From contig JAKAFK010000040.1 of the NCBI GenBank assembly GCA_021817985.1, forward strand, positions 1-34,730: a stretch of DNA of 34,730 bases, in the 5' to 3' direction. The stretch comes from Pseudomonadota bacterium. GTDB taxonomy: Bacteria; Pseudomonadota; Gammaproteobacteria; Burkholderiales; JAKAFK01. The position numbers and the translations under genes were made by a program. Within the stretch, counting starts at the first letter, position 1, and each line of letters starts with the position of its first letter. Shown piece by piece: positions 27,333 to 34,730 of the stretch. The notes beneath the pieces are model-generated. The model saw nothing but the letters and a program-made list of their open reading frames with translations. It was not told the DNA's origin and made no database searches.

Positions 27333-28370
27333 GTGCAGCTTCGCCCCGAGAGCCTGGACGCCCGCCTCGCGCGCGCGCTCGAGCGCCTGTATACGGTGTG
27401 CGGGGATGAGCCGCTGCTCGTCCAGGAGGCCGTGGACAGCATCCGGGGGGCCGCCCGCCGCGCGGGCTTCACCGAGCGCGAGGTCCTGACCGCCGAGGGG
27501 GGGTTCGCCTGGGGCCGTCTTCGCGAGTCGGCGAGGAGCCTGTCGCTTTTCGCCTCGCGCCGGCTCATCGAACTGCGGATTCCCTCGGGCAAGCCGGGCG
27601 CCGAGGGCGGGCGGCTGCTGGTCGAGCATTGCGCGCAAGCCTTCGAGGATACGATGACGCTCGTCGTGCTGCCCAAGCTCGATCGCGCGACCCAGGCGCA
27701 GCCCTGGGCGAAGGCGCTGATGGAGACGGGGGGCTGGGTGCAGGTGCAGCCGGTCGACCGCGCGCGGCTGCCGGCATGGATCGAAGGGCGGCTGGCGGCG
27801 CAAGGGCAAAAGGCCGGACGGGAGGCCTTGGAATTCCTGGCCGATCAGGTGGAGGGTCATTTGGCGGCGGCCGATCAGGAGCTCAAGAAGCTCGCCTTGC
27901 TGTATCCGCCGAGGGCCTTGTCCTTCGACGAGGTGCGGGAGGCGGTGGTCGACGTGGCCCGCTTCGACGCGTTCAAGCTCGCGGAGGCGGTGGCCACGGG
28001 CGATGCGGGGCGCTTTGCCCGCATGCTCGCGGTGCTCAAGGACGATGCGGGCGCCGCCCCCCTGGTCTTGTGGGTGCTGACCCAGGAGGCGCGGATTTAC
28101 TACAAGCTCGCACGGGCGCGCCGCGAGGGGCAGTCGCTGGAGGGGGTGCTCAAGCGGCTGCGCGTATGGGAGTCGCGTGCCGGCGCGGTCAAGCAGGCGG
28201 CGGCCCGCCTGTCCCCGGCGGCGATGCGCGCGGCCTTGCGCCATGCCGCGCGCATCGATCTCATGATCAAGGGATTGCGTCCAGGGGATGTGTGGGACGA
28301 ATTGTTGGCGCTGGGGGTCGCGCTGGCCCGGGGGATCGCCTCGGTGCCCGGGCGCGCTCTGGCGTCCTAG
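27333..28370 (+). CDS. holA: DNA polymerase III delta subunit HolA
   Basis: The delta subunit of the clamp loader opens the beta clamp. The 345 residues (E. coli 343) show the N-terminal [19 protein letters not shown] block, LRIPSGKPG-like strands, the conserved [15 protein letters not shown] region and a C-terminal helical collar ([15 protein letters not shown]). The start codon is GTG, and it follows the lptE TAG without a single base between; GGGGAGG eight bases upstream is a good ribosome binding site inside lptE. This arrangement implies translational coupling. The stop lies 31 bases before proA. Confidence 0.93.
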   Translation: MQLRPESLDARLARALERLYTVCGDEPLLVQEAVDSIRGAARRAGFTEREVLTAEGGFAWGRLRESARSLSLFASRRLIELRIPSGKPGAEGGRLLVEHCAQAFEDTMTLVVLPKLDRATQAQPWAKALMETGGWVQVQPVDRARLPAWIEGRLAAQGQKAGREALEFLADQVEGHLAAADQELKKLALLYPPRALSFDEVREAVVDVARFDAFKLAEAVATGDAGRFARMLAVLKDDAGAAPLVLWVLTQEARIYYKLARARREGQSLEGVLKRLRVWESRAGAVKQAAARLSPAAMRAALRHAARIDLMIKGLRPGDVWDELLALGVALARGIASVPGRALAS

Positions 28371-28401
28371 AATGAAGGTATCGAGGATTGAGGACATGCG
28401 C

Positions 28402-29673
28402 ATGGACGGCACGGAAAAGGACGTGAAGGCGTATATGCAGGGCATCGGGCGCGCGGCGCGCCAAGCGTCGCGGCTTCTGGCGAGCGCGGACACGCGGGCG
28501 AAGAACCGCGCGCTCACGGTCACCGCGCAGGCGCTCAAGCAGGACGCGGACGCGCTGCTGCGAGCCAACCAGCAGGATCTGGACGCGGCCCGGGGCCAGG
28601 GGCTCGATGCGGCGATGATCGATCGCCTGACGCTGAACGAAAAAACCGTGGCCGCCATGGCCGACGGGCTCCTGCAGATCGCCGAGCTGCCCGACCCGGT
28701 GGGGGAGATCAGCCACCTCAACTACCGGCCCTCCGGCATTCAGGTCGGCCGCATGCGCGTGCCCCTCGGCGTCGTCGGCATCATCTACGAGTCGCGGCCC
28801 AATGTGACCGCCGATGCCGCCGGGCTGTGCCTCAAGTCGGGCAACGCCACGATCCTGCGCGGCGGGTCGGAGGCCTTCCACAGCAATCAGGCCATCGCCG
28901 CCTGCGTGCGCCGGGGACTCGTCGAAGCCGGGCTGCCGGAACAGGCGGTGCAGGTGGTCGAGACCACGGACCGTGCGGCCGTGGGCGAACTCGTGCGCAT
29001 GAAGGAGTACGTCGACGTGATCGTGCCGCGCGGGGGCAAGGGCCTCATCGAGCGCATCTCCGCCGAGGCCCGCGTTCCGGTCATCAAGCATCTGCACGGG
29101 GTGTGCCACGTCTACATCGACGACAAGGCGGATCTCGAGAAGGCGGTGCGCATCGCCGACAATGCCAAGACCCAGCGGTACGGCACTTGCAATACCATGG
29201 AGACGCTGCTCGTCGCGGGGCGCGTCGCCGGCGAGGTGCTGCCGCGGCTCGCCCAGATCTATTTCGCCAAGGGCGTGGAGCTGCGCGGCGACGACGCGGC
29301 GCGGCGCCTCGTGCCGGACATGAAGGTGGCGACCGAGGAGGACTGGTCCACCGAATATCTGGCGCCCATCCTGAGCGTGCGGGTGGTCGCCGGCCTCGAT
29401 GAGGCGATCGAGCACATCGCGACCTACGGCTCGCAGCACACCGATGCGATCGTGACGGAGGACTTCGGCCGCGCGCGGCGCTTCCTGCGCGAGGTCGACT
29501 CGAGCTCGGTGATGGTCAACGCCTCCACGCGATTCGCGGACGGATTCGAATACGGCCTGGGCGCGGAAATCGGCATTTCGACCGACAAGATCCACGCCCG
29601 CGGACCGGTGGGACTGGAAGGGCTGACCTCGCAGAAGTTCGTGGTGCTGGGCGATGGTCATGTCCGAGGCTAG
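28402..29673 (+). CDS. proA: gamma-glutamyl phosphate reductase ProA
   Basis: ProA reduces gamma-glutamyl phosphate with NADPH to glutamate-5-semialdehyde in proline synthesis. The 423 residues (E. coli 417) belong to the aldehyde-dehydrogenase superfamily: [20 protein letters not shown] and [12 protein letters not shown] in the cofactor domain, the catalytic cysteine Cys263 in [13 protein letters not shown], and the family signature [13 protein letters not shown]. Of three in-frame ATGs (28372, 28396, 28402) the last is best, because TTGAGGA lies seven bases before it and the protein then starts like its homologues. proB is not nearby; it is commonly placed elsewhere in betaproteobacteria. 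Confidence 0.96.
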   Translation: MDGTEKDVKAYMQGIGRAARQASRLLASADTRAKNRALTVTAQALKQDADALLRANQQDLDAARGQGLDAAMIDRLTLNEKTVAAMADGLLQIAELPDPVGEISHLNYRPSGIQVGRMRVPLGVVGIIYESRPNVTADAAGLCLKSGNATILRGGSEAFHSNQAIAACVRRGLVEAGLPEQAVQVVETTDRAAVGELVRMKEYVDVIVPRGGKGLIERISAEARVPVIKHLHGVCHVYIDDKADLEKAVRIADNAKTQRYGTCNTMETLLVAGRVAGEVLPRLAQIYFAKGVELRGDDAARRLVPDMKVATEEDWSTEYLAPILSVRVVAGLDEAIEHIATYGSQHTDAIVTEDFGRARRFLREVDSSSVMVNASTRFADGFEYGLGAEIGISTDKIHARGPVGLEGLTSQKFVVLGDGHVRG

Positions 29674-29682
29674 GCGTCGGCC

Positions 29683-30366
29683 TTGAGCGCGCTGGGGATC
29701 CTTGGCGGGACGTTCGATCCGATCCACTTCGGCCATCTGCGGCTCGCCCAGGAGATGGCGGAGGGCATCGGCCTTTCCGAAGTGCGGTTTGTCCCGGCAG
29801 GATGCCCGCCCCACCGGGCCCCGCCGGCGGCGAGCGCGCCGCACCGGCTCGCCATGGTGGAACGGGCGGTCGCCGCCAATCCCCTGTTTTGCGTCGATCC
29901 GCGCGAGATCGAGCGGGGCGGCCCCTGCTACACGGTGGACACGCTCTGCGGCCTGCGCGCCGAGCTGGGCGCGACTCGGCCGCTGTGCCTGCTGATGGGT
30001 GCCGATGCGTTTCTGGGGCTCGCCACCTGGCATCGCTGGCAGGAGATCTTCGATTTGGCCCATGTGGCGGTTGCCTTCCGTCCGGGCTTCCCGGAAGGGG
30101 CCTGGATGGACACGATGCCCGAGGCCTTGAGGACGATGCTGCGCACCCGGCGCGAGACCGACCCTGCGGCACTGCGGCAAGGGGCCGCCGGACGCGTCTA
30201 CGCCCAGCCCATCACGCCGCTGGATATTTCCGCGAGCCGGATCCGCAGCGCCCTCGAGGCCGGGCGCAACCCGCGCTATTTGCTGCCGGACGCCGTTCTC
30301 GATTATATTCAGCGCCATCAGCTATACGTCCGGCCGCCGCGGCAGACCCCGACGCCGGGGGCTTGA
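29683..30366 (+). CDS. nadD: nicotinate-nucleotide adenylyltransferase NadD
   Basis: NadD converts nicotinate mononucleotide and ATP to deamido-NAD. The 227 residues have the nucleotidyltransferase motif GILGGTFDPIHFGHLRLA with HFGH at 15-18 and the second motif DISASRIR at 181-188 (the ISxTxxR position). WHRWQEIFDLAHVAVAFRPG is also typical. The start must be the TTG at 29683: the frame is closed by a stop 10 bases upstream, which is the proA stop, and the P-loop-like motif begins six codons later. AGG of TAGGCG lies about nine bases before it. rsfS follows after 27 bases, as in most proteobacteria. Confidence 0.95.
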   Translation: MSALGILGGTFDPIHFGHLRLAQEMAEGIGLSEVRFVPAGCPPHRAPPAASAPHRLAMVERAVAANPLFCVDPREIERGGPCYTVDTLCGLRAELGATRPLCLLMGADAFLGLATWHRWQEIFDLAHVAVAFRPGFPEGAWMDTMPEALRTMLRTRRETDPAALRQGAAGRVYAQPITPLDISASRIRSALEAGRNPRYLLPDAVLDYIQRHQLYVRPPRQTPTPGA

Positions 30367-30393
30367 GAGGAGTTTTGCACGAATGCAGGGAGC

Positions 30394-30789
30394 ATGATGA
30401 GCCGCAACGCGATCGAGACGGCCGTGGTTTCGGCCCTGGAAGATATCAAGGCGCATGACATCGTCGTCCTCGACGTCAAGCGCATGACGTCGCTTTTCGA
30501 CACGATGGTCATCGCCAGCGCCGACTCCACCCGCCAGACCCGCGCGCTTGCCAACCATGTCCAGGAGAAGGCCAAGGCGCAAGGCGCCACGGTCCACGGT
30601 GTCGAGGGGCTTGACGCCGGCGAGTGGATCCTGGTCGATTTGGGCGACCTCGTCGTGCACATCATGGTGCCGGCCGTGCGCGAATACTACAACCTCGAGC
30701 AGCTCTGGGGCGGGGGGGCGGCGCCGCAGGCGCGGCCCCGGCAGCAGCCCTTCGGCTTGGGGCGACCGCACGACGTGGCCGAGAGTTGA
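30394..30789 (+). CDS. rsfS: ribosomal silencing factor RsfS
   Basis: RsfS (YbeB, Iojap family) binds ribosomal protein L14 on the free 50S subunit and blocks joining with 30S when nutrients are short. The 131 residues cover the whole domain: ALEDIKAHDIVVLDVK, FDTMVIASADSTRQTRALA, GLDAGEWILVDLGDLVVHIM and REYYNLEQLWG, with a polar Pro/Arg-rich tail. Two adjacent ATGs (30394 and 30397) follow AGGGAG; the second has the more normal spacing. Neighbours nadD and rlmH are its standard partners. Confidence 0.95.
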   Translation: MMSRNAIETAVVSALEDIKAHDIVVLDVKRMTSLFDTMVIASADSTRQTRALANHVQEKAKAQGATVHGVEGLDAGEWILVDLGDLVVHIMVPAVREYYNLEQLWGGGAAPQARPRQQPFGLGRPHDVAES

Positions 30790-30820
30790 GGCGGCTGCAC
30801 GCATCATCGGGCAGGCGCCG

Positions 30821-31288
30821 ATGAAGCTTTCCGTGGTGGCCGTCGGCAACAAGATGCCGGCTTGGGTCTGCGCGGCCTTCGCCGAATATGCCAAGCGGAT
30901 GCCGAATGAAGCCGCCCTCGCCTTGACCGAGATCCGGCCGGAACCGCGGGGCGCCAAGCCCGTGCCCCGGCTGCTGGAGGCGGAGCGCGATCGCATCGAG
31001 GCGGCGCTCTCGCCCGGTGTCCGGGTCGTGGCGCTGGACGAACGAGGCGCCCAGCTGGACAGCATCCGGTTTGCCGAACTGCTCGGGGACTGGATGCAAG
31101 ACGGGCGGGACGTGGCGTTTCTCATCGGCGGGCCCGACGGCCTGCATCGGAGCCTGAAGGATCGCGCCGAACGGCAGCTGGCGCTGTCGAGCTTCACGCT
31201 GCCGCACGGCCTGGCGCGCGTGGTGTTGGCCGAGCAGCTCTACCGTGCGCTGTCCATCCTGCGCCATCATCCCTATCATCGGGCATAA
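30821..31288 (+). CDS. rlmH: 23S rRNA pseudouridine1915-N3 methyltransferase RlmH
   Basis: RlmH is a SPOUT methyltransferase that methylates pseudouridine 1915 in helix 69 of 23S rRNA on the assembled 70S ribosome. The 155 residues equal the E. coli protein in length. The SAM-binding knot is seen as LDERGAQLDS (72-81), FLIGGPDG (100-107) and HGLARVVLAEQLYRALSILR; the C-terminal RHHPYHR carries the conserved His and Tyr. The start at 30821 gives the usual MKLSVVAVG; the preceding AGGCG is a weak ribosome binding site. It lies 31 bases after rsfS and 13 before maf. Confidence 0.96.
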   Translation: MKLSVVAVGNKMPAWVCAAFAEYAKRMPNEAALALTEIRPEPRGAKPVPRLLEAERDRIEAALSPGVRVVALDERGAQLDSIRFAELLGDWMQDGRDVAFLIGGPDGLHRSLKDRAERQLALSSFTLPHGLARVVLAEQLYRALSILRHHPYHRA

Positions 31289-31301
31289 GGGGGCGCAGCC
31301 G

Positions 31302-31913
31302 ATGGAACAGCGCGCCGATACCGGCATCTACCTGGCCTCCAACAGTCCGCGCCGGCAAGAGCTCCTGCGGCAGATCGGGGTGCCGTTCAAGCGCTTGCCG
31401 TCCGGCTGCCCGCATGAGGTCGACGAAGCCGTGCGGGCGGGCGAGGCCGTGGAGGCGTATGTCCTGCGCCTCGCGGCCGAGAAGGCGCAAGCCGGACGGA
31501 CCTGCGCGGCAGCGCTTGGCCTGCCCCCCTTGCCGGTGCTCGGCGCCGATACGGCGGTCGCCATCGGCGGCATCACCCTGGGCAAGCCCGCCGATGCGGC
31601 TGCGGCGACGGCCATGCTCGAACGGCTGTCCGGTCGGATCCATCGGGTCTTGACTGGGGTTGCGGTGGCCTTCGAAGGGGGCGTCGAGACGGCCCTCTCG
31701 GCGACCGAGGTCGAATTCAAGGCCCTGTCGCCGGAGGAGGTTCGGCGCTATGTCGCGACCGGCGAGAGCCTGGACAAGGCGGGGGCCTATGCCGTCCAGG
31801 GTCGTGCGGCGGTCTTCGTGCGCCGCCTTTCCGGCAGCTATTCAGGCGTGGTGGGACTGCCGCTTTTCGAGACGGCGGCACTTTTGACCCAATTGGGTGT
31901 GGAGCTATCTTGA
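31302..31913 (+). CDS. maf: Maf family nucleoside triphosphate pyrophosphatase
   Basis: Maf proteins hydrolyse non-canonical or excess nucleoside triphosphates to monophosphates. The 203 residues show LASNSPRRQELL (11-22), GADTAV (81-86), KPAD (95-98), ATEVEFKALS and DKAGAYAVQG (158-167), then SGSYSGVVGLPL. This set resembles the YhdE branch (dTTP/UTP pyrophosphatase) more than the YceF branch, though the distinction is not certain. AAGGGGG precedes the ATG by nine bases. The stop TGA overlaps the TTG start of rng, so the two are probably translationally coupled. Confidence 0.93.
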   Translation: MEQRADTGIYLASNSPRRQELLRQIGVPFKRLPSGCPHEVDEAVRAGEAVEAYVLRLAAEKAQAGRTCAAALGLPPLPVLGADTAVAIGGITLGKPADAAAATAMLERLSGRIHRVLTGVAVAFEGGVETALSATEVEFKALSPEEVRRYVATGESLDKAGAYAVQGRAAVFVRRLSGSYSGVVGLPLFETAALLTQLGVELS

Positions 31914-33364
31914 GTGACGAAATTCTGATCAACGTGACGCCGCAGGAGACGCGCGTCGCGGTCATGCAGCTCGGCGTCGTGCAGGAGCTCCACGTCGAGC
32001 GGACCTCGGCCCGCGGCCTGGTGGGCAACATCTACCAGGGCCAGGTGGCGCGCGTTCTGCCCGGGATGCAATCGGCGTTCGTGGACATCGGGCTCGAGCG
32101 CGCCGCCTTCCTGCATCGGGCGGACATCTGGGAAAGCCGCCAGGAGGAAGCGGCCGGCGTCCCGATCGAGCGGCTGCTCTTCGAGGGACAACCGCTCATG
32201 GTGCAGGTCATCAAGGATCCGATCGGCACCAAGGGGGCGCGGCTGTCCACCCAGATCAGCATCGCCGGGCGCCTGCTCGTCTACCTGCCGCAGGAGACCC
32301 ATATCGGCATTTCGCAGCGCATCGAGGACGAGCAGGAACGCGAGCTCCTGCGCGAGCGGCTGCAGGGGCTGCTGCCGGCGGGCGAGCACGGCGGCTTCAT
32401 CATCCGCACCGTGGCGGAATCCGCGGAAGACAAGGAGATCGCCGCCGACATCGAGTACCTGTTGCGCCTATGGGAGGACATCTCCGAGCGGGCCCGCAGC
32501 TTCCCGCCGAAGAGCCTGCTCTACCAGGACCTGGATCTGGCGTTGCGGGTGCTGCGGGACTTCGTGAGCGAGGCGACCGGGCGCGTGCTGGTCGATTCGC
32601 GCGAGACCCATCAGCGGCTGCAGGCGTTCTCCCAAAGCTTCATGATGAACGTCGTGCCGCGCCTCGAGCACTACTCCGGGGAGCGGCCCCTGTTCGATCT
32701 GTACGCCATCGAGAACGAGATCGAGAAGGCGCTCTCCCGCAAGGTGGACCTCAAGTCGGGCGGCTACCTCGTCATCGACCAGACGGAAGCGCTCACGACC
32801 ATCGACGTCAATACCGGCGCCTTCGTGGGCGGGCGCAATTTCGACGACACCATCTTCAAGACCAATCTCGAGGCCGCCCAGGCCATTGCGCGGCAGCTTC
32901 GGCTGCGCAACCTGGGCGGCATCATCATCGTGGACTTCATCGACATGGACAACGAGGAGCACCGCAATGCGGTGCTCGCGCAGTTCAGCCAGGCGCTCTC
33001 GCGCGACCGTACGCGCATGACCATGAACGGGTTCACGGCGCTCGGCCTGGTGGAGATGACGCGCAAGCGCACGCGCGAAAGCCTGGCCCATGTCCTGTGC
33101 GAGCCGTGCCCGACCTGCCAGGGGCGGGGGCAGGTCAAGACCGCCCAGACGGTGTGCTACGAGATTCTCCGCGAGATCGTGCGGGAGGCGCGCCAGTTCA
33201 ACGCGCGCGAGTACCGGATTCTCGCTTCCCAGCCGGTGATCGACCTGTTTCTCGACGAGGAGTCGCAAAGCCTCGCACAGCTCGGGGACTTCATCGGGCG
33301 CCCCGTCTCGCTTCAGGTGGAGAGCCAGTATACGCAGGAGCAGTACGACATCGTCCTCATCTAG
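31910..33364 (+). CDS. rng: ribonuclease G
   Basis: RNase G is an endoribonuclease that trims the 16S rRNA 5' end and some mRNAs. The 484 residues (E. coli 489) start with a strand block and an S1-type domain (about 36-125, [20 protein letters not shown]). The catalytic acids are Asp299 in TIDVNTGAF and Asp342 in [15 protein letters not shown], and CPTC at 400-403 corresponds to the zinc-link of RNase E. The protein lacks the long C-terminal scaffold of RNase E, so it is RNase G. The start is TTG at 31910 inside the maf stop, with GGAG nine bases before it. The stop codon shares a CTAG with the stop of the convergent dynamin-like gene. Confidence 0.96.
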   Translation: MSDEILINVTPQETRVAVMQLGVVQELHVERTSARGLVGNIYQGQVARVLPGMQSAFVDIGLERAAFLHRADIWESRQEEAAGVPIERLLFEGQPLMVQVIKDPIGTKGARLSTQISIAGRLLVYLPQETHIGISQRIEDEQERELLRERLQGLLPAGEHGGFIIRTVAESAEDKEIAADIEYLLRLWEDISERARSFPPKSLLYQDLDLALRVLRDFVSEATGRVLVDSRETHQRLQAFSQSFMMNVVPRLEHYSGERPLFDLYAIENEIEKALSRKVDLKSGGYLVIDQTEALTTIDVNTGAFVGGRNFDDTIFKTNLEAAQAIARQLRLRNLGGIIIVDFIDMDNEEHRNAVLAQFSQALSRDRTRMTMNGFTALGLVEMTRKRTRESLAHVLCEPCPTCQGRGQVKTAQTVCYEILREIVREARQFNAREYRILASQPVIDLFLDEESQSLAQLGDFIGRPVSLQVESQYTQEQYDIVLI

Positions 33365-34596
33365 GCGGCGCGCGAGGTGCCGCGTGCGGGCGCCTCGGAA
33401 AGCGCCGCCCGGATGTCCTGCAGTTCGATTCCCGTTTGCCGGAGGGCCTGGATCCGTTCGGCGACGGCCGTCTGGCTCTGCTTCAAGGTGCCCAGGTTGT
33501 CCTGGATTCGGCGCAGGTTGTCGGCGCGCCGCTCGAGGTGCCCCTTGTATTCCTTGACTGCGCGCAGCAGCGGCTCGAGCGCGTGTCCAAGCCATCCGTC
33601 GGCCTCGGCGTAGGCGAGCCGGTAGCTGTCTTCCGCGCGCGCCACCAGGGTCGAATAGAATTTGCGGATCAGGAAGCGCTTCTCCGTCATCACGTTGATC
33701 GGGTCTCGGCCGAAGGCGCGCGTGCGGGCGGCGAGCCCGCGCAGGCGGTCGCGGTGGGGGGCGAGATCCAGCGATGGGGCGGGCGGCGGAGCGAAGCCGT
33801 GCCGCGACGAGAAGTTGGCGTAGGCGTTGTCGACCAAGCGCCGGATCTGGTGGCTCAAGACCAGCGTCTTGTCGAACTGGCGGCTGAGTTCCTCCGTGAG
33901 GGTTCGCATGCCCCGCACCAGCGCGGCCGTCGTCCAGCTGCCGGCGAGCGCCTGCCGGCTGTCGGCGGCGATGGCCTCGAAGGCTTCGGGACCCAGGTTG
34001 CCGAGCAGGGTGCGGCCCGCCCGTGCCAGGGCGCTGCGTGTCTGGTTGAAGTCCTGCACGGTGGCCGCCAGGCTTTGCCGGTCCGCCGTGATTTTTTCGT
34101 GCAGCCCGCGCATCACCTCGCGGTTTTGCCCGCTCAAGGCCCGTAGCTCGCGCTCTTCCTTCGTGGCTTGCCTGAGGGCGTCCGCCTCGAGGCGCAATGC
34201 CGCGCTCACCAGGGGGACGGCGTGGGTCCGCAGGATTTTCTCCAGAAAGTCCCGCTTGGCGGGCAGCACGTGGCTGCCGAGGTAGGTTTTGAGCCGTTCG
34301 ATGCCGCCCGATGCCGAGACCGGGAAGACCTGCGCGAAGGGCAGCCCTAGGCGGGCGGCGCTCTCCTCCAGCGGGGGCGGTTCCGGCTGGGCGTCGTCAG
34401 CCGGGTGGAGGACCGCCAGCCGGTTGCGCACATGGGGGCGGATATGGCGGTTCCAGGTTTCGAGTTCGGCGTCCGTCACGGTGCCGCTGGCTCCCGCCAC
34501 GAACAAGACCACGTCCGCCTCCGTCAGCGTGCCCAGGATCAGTTCCGGTTCGGCCCGCAATACATCCAAGCCGGGGGTGTCGATGACGACGAGCCC
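33361..34596 (-). CDS. dynamin-like GTPase, 3' part of the gene
   Basis: About 411 C-terminal residues of a bacterial dynamin-family protein. The G3 motif is at the beginning (VVIDTPGLD) and is followed by [20 protein letters not shown], typical of this family. A long helical region follows (about 140-400) with heptad-like stretches, ending in a coiled coil ([20 protein letters not shown]). The P-loop and switch I should lie upstream and are not in the window. Where family members have an N-K-x-D G4 motif, this one reads [11 protein letters not shown]. Bacterial dynamins act in membrane remodelling or repair; the role of this one is unknown. Upstream of about 34596 the frame continues into RNase E-like sequence, which I do not believe belongs to this gene. 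Confidence 0.75.
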   Translation of the reverse strand, partial: GLVVIDTPGLDVLRAEPELILGTLTEADVVLFVAGASGTVTDAELETWNRHIRPHVRNRLAVLHPADDAQPEPPPLEESAARLGLPFAQVFPVSASGGIERLKTYLGSHVLPAKRDFLEKILRTHAVPLVSAALRLEADALRQATKEERELRALSGQNREVMRGLHEKITADRQSLAATVQDFNQTRSALARAGRTLLGNLGPEAFEAIAADSRQALAGSWTTAALVRGMRTLTEELSRQFDKTLVLSHQIRRLVDNAYANFSSRHGFAPPPAPSLDLAPHRDRLRGLAARTRAFGRDPINVMTEKRFLIRKFYSTLVARAEDSYRLAYAEADGWLGHALEPLLRAVKEYKGHLERRADNLRRIQDNLGTLKQSQTAVAERIQALRQTGIELQDIRAALSEAPARGTSRAA

Positions 34597-34730
34597 GGCC
34601 ATGTCGCGCAGCCGCAGCTGGCGGGCGATCTCCTGCGCCGCCTCGAGGTTGGTCGCGGTCGCGGTCTGCTCGATATTGTGCTCGCGCGTCGAGCGGCCCG
34701 AGTTGATGTCGATCGAGACCAGCGCCTCGG
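34579..34730 (-). other. RNase E catalytic-core fragment joined in frame to the dynamin-like gene
   Basis: The first 50 codons from the window edge read as RNase [17 protein letters not shown], then [20 protein letters not shown] and LVVID. In RNase E this leads into FIDM; here it switches to the dynamin G3 sequence TPGLD. Asp of SIDIN is one of the two catalytic metal ligands of RNase E. The wording ([16 protein letters not shown]) is closer to alphaproteobacterial RNase E than to the rng gene 1.5 kb away, which reads [12 protein letters not shown] at this place. The 18 bases for Gly-Leu-Val-Val-Ile-Asp (34579-34596) could belong to either gene. I read this as a foreign or misjoined end. Confidence 0.8.

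Noticed and set aside
34579-34730. A genuine RNase E-dynamin fusion protein
   Set aside because: The join falls exactly on a short stretch common to both families, removes essential parts of both (FIDM onward of RNase E, P-loop of the GTPase), and the two halves look like different lineages.

Overview
The window is G+C-rich (my estimate is about two thirds) and looks like chromosomal DNA of a betaproteobacterium, probably an autotrophic Nitrosomonadales or Thiobacillus-like lineage. The reasons are the dusB-fis-purH arrangement, the polA / DUF2782 / BPSS1780-type / uvrD neighbourhood, the collinear run leuS-lptE-holA-proA-nadD-rsfS-rlmH-maf-rng, and a class I (proteobacterial) phosphoribulokinase, the signature enzyme of the Calvin cycle. 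This is inference from gene content and order; no search was run. Nearly all of the DNA is coding. I see no insertion sequence, prophage or CRISPR array.

Layout. 14-1102 (minus): tRNA-Ala(CGC) and lgt. 1319-3187 (plus): ilvD, ending in a 4-bp stop-codon overlap with a CNNM/CorC-type membrane protein (minus). 4643-6712 (plus): a thioredoxin-fold DUF255 protein. 6722-12880 (minus): read in transcription order, dusB, fis, purH, purD, purE, a tsaC-like gene and a CDP-alcohol phosphatidyltransferase; this is late purine synthesis plus tRNA modification and the nucleoid protein Fis. 13071-15852 (minus): two chemoreceptors, an Aer-like PAS receptor and a soluble receptor with a CZB zinc domain, behind a 374-base leader. 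16227-18992 (minus): polA. 19012-20985 (plus): a LOG-family gene, a DUF2782 protein and a BPSS1780-type membrane protein. 20972-24049 (minus): prk followed by uvrD. 24226-33364 (plus): the nine-gene leuS-to-rng unit, tightly packed behind a perfect TATAAT. 33361-34730 (minus): the 3' part of a dynamin-like GTPase gene.

Two things stand out. First, the leader of the chemoreceptor pair carries an element matching the c-di-GMP-I (GEMM) riboswitch: a GAAA-capped hairpin, the CGCAAAG core, a tetraloop-receptor-like TCTAAA/CATGA pair, a GGCGGGATT segment and a closing stem. This would tie receptor synthesis to the second messenger of the motile-to-sessile switch. Second, the last ~130 bases on the right encode, in frame with the dynamin-like gene, a piece of the RNase E catalytic core. 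The two parts meet at a shared Gly-Leu-Val-Val-Ile-Asp stretch, so this is most likely a chimeric assembly junction rather than a real fusion.

Other points: all four convergent gene pairs have overlapping or nearly touching stop codons; purE is followed directly by the tsaC-like gene with no purK between; prk stands apart from other Calvin-cycle genes behind its own good sigma70-type promoter and an inverted repeat.
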